DNA from: Canna indica
Lineage: Eukaryota; Streptophyta; Magnoliopsida; Zingiberales; Cannaceae
Length of the DNA: 64,000 nt
NCBI GenBank assembly: GCA_034359265.1
Contig: CP136898.1
Span: 41,625,501-41,689,500 of the forward strand
Direction of reading: 5' to 3'
The translations under genes were made by a program, and so were the position numbers. A model generated the notes under the pieces. The model did no database searches. It saw only the letters and a list, made by a program, of their open reading frames with translations, and was not told the DNA's origin. Below are positions 57,307-64,000 of the stretch, one piece after another; within the stretch, counting starts at the first letter, position 1, and every line of letters begins with the position of its first letter.

Positions 57307-58322
57307 CAAACCTAGACAATGTTGGGACTAAGTTCTGGTGGAGGATGGTCTGGTACTAGAGCATTGCTCCTCGTTGTTTCAGCATCATCAGGTTGTGGTC
57401 GATTGTCGCTGTTGGGTCGTTGCCGTGGGCGTGCGACGACGGTCGCTTGGCTACGGGTTCCAGCCATTGTGGGGGAGGTAAGCTTTACTCGGGCCCACGG
57501 TGGGTGCCAAATGTTCATGCTTGAGGATTAGAGTACTCTGGTCTAGTTCGATGTCTCTCATTGTCTGGTTCAACACTAGGGGGGGGGGCTGCAAAAGATA
57601 CTCTGATCCGGCTTGAGTCAAGTCTAGGAGTATAGCCGGGCGAGACCCACGGGCAAGGTCGCCTGGTTTGGTTTAAAGTGTGTTGTGGGGCGTTGTTGGG
57701 TCTAATCCGACCGAGCCCAATAGTTCTAGTCCAGTCCACGTATTGTGTTTACATTGCTCTATACTTGTATACTTGCTTAATTGATTGTGCTTAGTTAATT
57801 GTCAAAGCATTCATATTAATAGAATTCAAATTAGGTTGTTAATTTGATTAAAATTGAAAAGAGGTTGATTGAACTTAGAATTAACCTGCACACTATTCAA
57901 CCTTCATTCTAGTGTGAATATTTGAACAACAAACTCATATTAAATAGAACTCTAATTGAGCAATATTACATTCATCAATTTCCTCAATACATGCTTATTA
58001 AATCACAAAAAAATATTATAGGATCACTAAAAAAATAACAAAATGTTACCACCCAAAATATGCCTACCCCATATATCCAAAATCTCCTTAATCATAAAAA
58101 TCATAAAATCCCCAGCAAACGAATAGTATAACAACCACCAAATTAATAATACTCGGTTAATTCAGTAATTAACTGAACAGATCGGTTAATTTACCCAACC
58201 AAATCGAAAACCGAAAACTCAAATTTTTTTAACCATTAACTGAACCAAAAATTATTCGAAAAATTCAGTTCGGTTAATTCGATTTTGGTTCGGTCGGTTA
58301 ATCAGTAAATTTTGCTCACCCC
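57307..58322. other. Insertion debris: GC-rich block, LTR-like end and hAT-like end
   Basis: 57307-57760 is GC-rich with no recognised protein; it includes a GTGGGTGCCAAATGTTCATGCTTGA segment and a run of ten G at about 57582. 57840-57931 resembles a copia LTR 3' end (TTCTAGTGTGAATATTTGAACAACA style), but no matching start or target duplication was found. 58130-58322 is rich in CGGTTAATTCGG-type repeats and ends GCTCACCCCTA, the mirror of TAGGGGTGAGC seen at hAT-like termini; its other end was not found. Confidence 0.5.
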
Positions 58323-58480
58323 TACATAGTTGTACACAATGACAATCAGAGTGCAATCCATCTATCAAAAGATCAAATGTACCATGAAAGGACAAAGCAC
58401 ATTGATGCCAGATTTCATTTCATCAGAGATATTCTTTCAAAAGAAGAAATCAAGCTTAAAAAAATTGACACAGGTTAGGC
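58323..58480 (+). pseudogene. Copia RNase H, C-terminal part
   Basis: Codes in one open frame VVHNDNQSAIHLSKDQMYHE, then RTKHIDARFHFIRDIL and EIKLKKIDTG before a stop. This is the end of a copia RNase H (catalytic Asp in NDNQSAI). It stands just before the polypurine tract and 3' LTR, so it most likely belongs to the outer element; the RT that should precede it is missing. Confidence 0.85.
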
Positions 58481-58515
58481 TGATTTGAGGCACAGTTTAG
58501 CCTTATAGGGCTCTT

Positions 58516-58532
58516 GGGAGAAGAGGAGAAGG
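58516..58532 (+). promoter_or_regulatory. Polypurine tract of the outer copia element
   Basis: GGGAGAAGAGGAGAAGG, 20 bases before the estimated 3' LTR start. Plus-strand DNA synthesis starts at such tracts in LTR retrotransposons. Confidence 0.65.
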
Positions 58533-58552
58533 CTATACATCGGGCCCAAATA

Positions 58553-59280
58553 TGATCATAAGAGAAAATTATGAGTGTTGATTCTATTTAAACTCGATTC
58601 AAATTAAAAAATGTGTCAGATTTCACAAAGCTGAATCAAAATAAAAAATAAGAATAAAAAAGGGTTGCTCATGGAACAACACGAGTCAAAATCCCTATTT
58701 ATTCGGTCAAACCTCCAATCCACCTAGCTTCTTCATGGAACAACACGATTCGAACATTGTAGATTCAAATTTAATTTCGCCTTAAAGTTCAGTAGAATTT
58801 GTTGGCTCCTTTTACCTATAGAAGGAGGCCGAATACAAGGTTTCAAGACATCTTAGATTTCGATTTCAAGTGGTGTTTTCTTTCCAGCGGCACTTTTCTT
58901 CTTCAACCATTCCTGGCATAAGCAAGAAGATCAAATTCTAGGATGCAAGCACCCACATCTAACGTTTGCAGTTTCAAGCATAAGCAAAAAATCAAGTTTC
59001 GGTGTACACAAAAGTTTTCGATTTCAGGCGATAATTTTTCTTTTATTGTTAAGTCTTTAGTATTATTCTGATTCACTTGTACTGGTCGAATTCCCTCTCT
59101 GCTTATTAATAAAAGATCAGTGCACTCTTCTCCCCGTGGACGTAGGACTGGTACCCCACCAGTCTGAACCACGTAAACTCTTGGTGTTTTTGCTCTGTCT
59201 GAATTTACTCGTTTTGGCTACTTTATTTTTGGCATTTGAATTTTTGGATCATTGCAAGAAAACTTGATTTCTTCCTAACA
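58553..59280 (+). repeat. 3' LTR of the outer copia element
   Basis: Matches the LTR at 21420-22253 over most of its length with many substitutions and two large indels; ends ...CTTCCTAACA at 59280. The start is placed at TGATCATAAG by weak matching to the left LTR; TGTTGATTC at 58576 is the alternative. Contains AATAAAAG (about 59108). Confidence 0.8.
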
Positions 59281-60383
59281 GAGTCTCTATTACTCTTAAT
59301 CCATACGACAATTATGGTGATATTTATCATCTATTCGCTTGCATGTTTACTTCATAGGATAAAAAAAGATAGGATAAGGGATGAATTAATATTTATTATT
59401 TGTTTGGTTCATGGATTAGAAGAAATGAGAATATAATAATATAAAATTGATATTATATTCAATATACACTGAATTTAAAAAATTCATATCCAATCTTCCC
59501 CCATTTATTATCCAATCATATTATATCCAATGAAAAGGAAAAAAATTATCCGACATACCGAATATAAATATTGAAGGAATAGTATCATCAAGCCAATCAC
59601 ATGTTAATGTAATGAGGGACTATTTATTGATAATAATAATATGAGATTTTTATTTTCATCATATGATGTATCTATTAGTAAACAGACCTGCTCGAGAGGT
59701 CATTAATGTAAGTGTAGTTTCTCATCAGATCATAAGTTCACTAAAGAGAGATGCTTGATGAATGCCTAATGGAAACCTTGCATGCATGTCAATTGGCAAT
59801 TCCTCAGGTGATAATAAGTGTAAGTAATCCTCGAACGTGAGATTACCATAGCACTTTATGACAGGTGATCTATGTTTTGGTTTATTCCATATAATGACTC
59901 TTTAAGACATGTGTCGGGTATTCATGAAAGTGGGTGAGTAATAAATAGGGGACCAGTTACTCCTAGCAAATAAGAGAAGAAGAATGTCCTATGTTTTCTA
60001 GGTAGTATCGTCTCGAGAAATCTTTGGCCAATGTGGATAAGAAAATTAGGAAGGATTTTTTAATGTTTCATTTGGGACGATTGATGGGTTGGCGAGGACT
60101 AACCAAACAACTAAAATTTGTGCAGCAAAAATATAAAACTGATCCTCTACCCAAGCGGATCCATGCATCTCAGTTAAATCAATACTAGTTTAGGGTTTAT
60201 ACCTTTGAAGACCGAGCTTCGTCTTCTGAGATCTCTATCTGGCTTTGAATCCTAGGTGTTGCCAATGACAAATACCCTCTTTGGTTAGCATACGAGTGAG
60301 CACGACGAACAAAGATTCTGAGTGCTAGTTCGGTTGTCTCGGAACTCCTTCCGAACTTGGTGAGCACTGAACTCCTTTTAAGT
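59281..60383. other. Repeat-rich spacer
   Basis: 59350-59545 is an AT-rich dispersed repeat with a second copy at about 16530-16690. 60060-60383 reads like part of a copia LTR (TTTAGGGTTTATACCTTTGAAGACC region), interrupted at 60384 by the next element; homology to a named family could not be tested. No gene is supported. Confidence 0.45.
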
Positions 60384-62850
60384 TGTAATACCCGCAAATT
60401 TTTAAAATGATTTTTTAATTATTTCAACGAGATAATTTAAGTCACGCGTCAGGATGGGCCGGATGAAATGCCGGAGGGTGTAAATTGAAGATTGGCCTTT
60501 GCACGCAAGGCAATTAATTTATCTAAGTTGATTAGTCCTTAGATGAGTAGTTGGGTCGAGACGAGTCCGGAGGTTCAAACGGAATTCGAATCAAACTTGT
60601 ATTGGTCGAGTTATGGGTTGTTTTAGACTTGACCTAAGTTAAGGAGCACCGTGGTCATTTGGCGATTGAGGTTTTAGTATTTATACCTCATTCCTCAGGT
60701 ACGCGCGGCTCATAGCAGCCGCGGCACACCCCCTTGGGCGCCCATAGGAAGAGGCGCGCGCTTAGAGAGGGAAGAAGGGAATCCCGTGGTCGGATCGTAA
60801 TGAAATTTGGACACTGAGTTATAAACTTCATGATTTACATTTGGATCAGTGCAGATTGGTTTTTGATGGCCAGATCTATAGATGTCATGGAATTACCGAA
60901 GCCCTGGTTTTTTGGTTTCTTCTCTAGGATTCTACTACGCTGAGTTTTGCCAAATCGGGCGATTAAGACCCTATATTGGGGCTGATCGGACTGAAATATG
61001 GAGAGCATGTCCGAGACCCCTTGCCCCTAGATGTGAACGGTGGAGATCTGGTTTGGACGGCGAGATTTTGGAATACACGAGAGGGGAGGAGAAGGTGTGG
61101 GAGGACTTGAAACTGGGCAGCGCACCCGGACTTGTGGGTAGATTGGAGGACCGTCTTCCTTTTTAATTTCCTTCTCCGGTGAGTGGTTTAAACCCCTTTC
61201 TTCCTTTTTTTCTACTCAAGCCGTCTCCCCCTCCCCTTGATGTTTTGCAGTGGATTTGAGATGCAAACTATTGACTTTTGATCAATCTAGGAACCTACGT
61301 CATCATTGTATAATCCTTGCGTTGATTCTCGTTTTAAATTTCTTCTATGATGACTGCATGACCTTTGTCGGATTTGGGGTAGTGCCGCCCCTTTCACTAA
61401 GGGTTTCTTGCTATGAAAATAATGATGTAGTCTCTAGGCCTTGATCGAATCATAGATTCTCTTTATCGTCGTCGTATTCTCCGTTGGTAATGCTTTAATT
61501 TTGAGGTATGGCCGCATGGCCTTAACCGAGTTTGGGTGTGTGCCGCCCCTTTACCTTGATGTTGTTCTTGTGAATTCTTGAGTATGCTCTTGATTTCATC
61601 TTGATTCATGAATGAGGGTATCAAAGGGAAGGATGTACCCTTAGGGTATCAAAGGGTAGGGGTGCTCATTTACAAGGTTTAGGGGCATGTACCCTTAGGA
61701 GATACATGTCACCTTTAGGAAATATGTTATACATCTAGAAATACATGCTACACCTAGTGTATATGTGCTGCTCATAACGTTTATATGCTGCCCCTTAGGA
61801 TTACATGGTTTCAGTTGGGTATAATTAACCGTAGGGTCATGAGGTTGAGGGAAATAATGAACCTAGACTATCCTAGGACACGTACTTTCCTTAGTATGAC
61901 AATATAAGGTCACTAAACCTTAGGAAGGAGTTGGTTAGGGGCTGGATACTCCATGAGGAATTCCTTATGTTTATACCGCCAGTCTTAGATGTATGTATTA
62001 GGTATATTCCTACACGTTTGGATTAATGCAAGTATGAACCTAGCACACATAATTGATATTTTTCTATATGCTAGGAGATGATTGGGTTGTGATATTAGTT
62101 TATTACATGCTCTCGCATAAGCGTATTTCAATTTCTTGTTAATTGTTTTACTGCTTATTGTTTAAAACATGTATATGGAATGGATATGATGCATATGGCA
62201 TTGTTAGGCGCACGCTTGATGTGGAATTTATGGACCCTATAGGTCCTAGGATATGGACATTGGTTCTATGGTTTCCATGTGCATAATTACTTACATCATT
62301 AATTGATTATGTATGGATGTTGTGTGTGCTTGTGGTTGCTGGATACTTCTGGACCAGAAAGCTTGTCAGCCGCCACAATGACGATCGACCCGGAGTGGCA
62401 TGGGCGGGAAGCTCGCCGAGACAGAGCAGTGCTCAGTGACCGACCGACCCGGGTGGCTTGCTTAGATGGTTGGTTGTTTATATGATGTTATTTATTTATT
62501 TGGATTATTAGATATGCACATTATGTCTAGTGTTATATGAATGGATGGTTAAGCATGGTGGCATTTATATCTCATGTGAAATGATAATTTTGCTCCTTAT
62601 TTATTGCCCAGGTGTATATGTTTACCATTGAAATTATTTACCTGCTGGTCTTGATGTATTGGACATGGTAGTTAGAGGGCTAAGCCACTCACTAAGTCCT
62701 AGTTAGACTTACAGATTATTATATATCTTGTCCTTTTCATCCTTTGAGCGTGATTAGAGAGGAACTGGGATGCAGTAGCGCGGTTGGCGGCAGCAGGGAT
62801 AGCGGATCTCGTGACATGTCGTGGTCGGGGGTGTATACTGGGGGTGTGAA
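60384..62850 (+). mobile_element. Second member of the 2.4-kb TG...CA LTR-like family
   Basis: Starts TGTAATACCCGCAAATTTTT and ends near GGGGGTGTGAAC, the same plan as the element at 22625-26485 read on its minus strand. Shared internal blocks include CTAAGTCCTAGTTAGACTTAC (62691-62711; the reverse complement of 23041-23061 with one or two changes). Length about 2.47 kb, close to 2.38 kb for the other copy. It has no coding domain. The 3' end is eroded, and no target duplication could be confirmed. CCCTTAGG-type repeats lie at 61635-61810. Confidence 0.65.
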
Positions 62851-64000
62851 CTTGTGTCTAGACTTTGTTTTCCACATTTTGATGTTAAAAACTTATTTCA
62901 TGTTAAATTGGTTTCATTTTATGGAGATTTGAATATTTCAAGTATTGAACTATAAAATTGATGGATTTGGAATTAATTTATTCAGTTCATGTTTTCCGCA
63001 AATCGAGTTAGTTTTTATAAACTGTATAGGAATTGGTATTTTATTGGTTGTCTTGGTTGGGTTAGGCTTAACCAGCAAAAGGTAGATCATTTATTTATCT
63101 AAATCGTACGTGAGTATTTAAAGATGAATCAAAAGTATTAATCGAGTCTTCTCATCTGTTGATTGATTCAAGCCATATTCAGAATATTGAAACACCTTTA
63201 ATACTCAAATATTATGTATTCTTAATAACAATTATTAAGGTCGAATTACCTTAATTCAAGATTTCAATTTTAATGTATCCTTTAATAACGATTATCAAAG
63301 ATACATTGCCTAAATTGTGATAAACATAATTCCAATTTTAAAATGTCATTTAAAATCAAGAATGATTAATTTGGAATTCAAAACTCTTTTTCAAATTCGA
63401 AATTAATTCTAAAATTACCAATAGAGACTTAGTCGGTCAATTATCATACAGATCTAATCCGAAGAGTCATAACCTTTAGCGCAATTTGGTCCGCCCTATG
63501 TGTGCGACCCTGTAGGCTCACTTAGTGTTGACAGTAGGTCGAAATCTTATTAGCAACCCACAATTCATAAGATGTCTCAAGCAAGACATTATGACTACCC
63601 AAGTCAAGTGAGGTCGGTGATTCGAACAACCTATCCCAATATGCTATTCTATCCTTTTTGCCACGCGATATCTGGATTGAGCATAAGGCATGGATTACAT
63701 CATTCTTACATTGCTCCATCTAATTTCTTGATCCGTGAGCAGACCGTCTCAACAAATGACATTGATACTTCTATAAATTCATTTGAGCACGACTATACAT
63801 TCCCTCACTCTCACTCATCAAGGGGCCAGAGATATCTCTCTCATATATAAGAGGGACAAATTCCTTCACAACTACACACATTCCACTGTATGATTCATTC
63901 CATATCCAACTGTAGTCTTTATTACCATCCGGTTAAAGATTGTTGTTAGTCTAGGTCAAAACATAGAACTCATCATGTAGGAGTCCATGGTGACATTAGG
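62851..64000. other. Unassigned repeat-like sequence
   Basis: No gene is supported. The region 63460-64000 (CATAACCTTTAGCGCAATTTGG, later CTCATATATAAGAGGGACAAATTCC) has the look of a retrotransposon LTR with a TATA-like promoter near 63843, possibly the continuation of the LTR-like piece at 60060-60383 interrupted by the 60384-62850 element. This is inference from style; no LTR ends were found. Confidence 0.35.

Larger units (their letters stand above)
21420..59280 (+). mobile_element. Ty1/copia retrotransposon carrying nested insertions (about 38 kb)
   Basis: Two diverged LTRs in the same orientation (about 21420-22253 and 58553-59280) bound this element. After the left LTR come a tRNA-Met PBS, then gag, zinc knuckle, protease and integrase pieces in copia order, and a copia RNase H piece just before the right LTR. 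The pieces are split by other elements at 22625-26485, 27263-30210 and from 30612 on. Most of the RT was not recovered. The left LTR boundary is approximate: I found no clean 5-bp target duplication. Stops are scattered through the coding pieces, so the element is dead. Confidence 0.85.

Noticed and set aside
57307..57760. Protein-coding gene in the GC-rich block
   Set aside because: Frames of about 60-75 codons on both strands with no recognisable motif and a run of G; more likely part of a repeat.

Overview
This is plant nuclear DNA. It contains an intron-containing reticulon gene of the plant RTNLB type, endogenous copies of a badnavirus-like plant pararetrovirus (EPRV), and a deep nest of plant transposons (Ty1/copia, CACTA/EnSpm, MULE). 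The host species cannot be fixed from the sequence; an angiosperm is certain enough, anything finer is a guess.

Positions 1-13780 are viral. Copy A (plus strand) and copy B (minus strand) of one bacilliform pararetrovirus are joined as a large inverted repeat whose centre (about 6915) falls in the Met-tRNA primer binding site (PBS). Copy B measures about 6.74 kb from PBS to PBS and gives the genome plan: promoter, leader, PBS, a small P2-like ORF, one large polyprotein (movement protein, capsid with CCHC knuckle, badnavirus-type second Cys motif, aspartic protease, reverse transcriptase, RNase H), then an extra 139-residue ORF downstream of the polyprotein. Copy A has lost the PBS, the P2-like ORF and half of RNase H, carries a 48-bp micro-inversion, and has a 963-bp tandem duplication of its 3' end. 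Copy B has several frameshifts. A third, more diverged viral relic lies at about 13950-14970.

Positions 14971-21419 are host sequence with one intact gene, a five-exon reticulon-like protein B on the minus strand (18647-20131), and otherwise AT-rich non-coding DNA.

Positions 21420-59280 are one Ty1/copia element blown up to about 38 kb by insertions. In its gag lies a 3.9-kb non-coding TG...CA element that itself holds a 1.48-kb solo LTR. Between protease and integrase lies a 2.9-kb CACTA element carrying an R2R3-MYB exon. In the integrase lies a MULE; inside the MULE lies an 18.1-kb CACTA (CACTA-1), and inside that a 10.4-kb CACTA (CACTA-2). A second copia fragment and other debris lie between the MULE and the 3' LTR. 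Target-site duplications (TTA, CAA, AAT, GAGGG) fix the order of several insertions.

Positions 59281-64000 hold repeat debris, including a second 2.4-kb member of the TG...CA family in opposite orientation. The only clearly intact host gene in the window is the reticulon. Transposases and viral genes are mostly broken, although some viral ORFs remain open.
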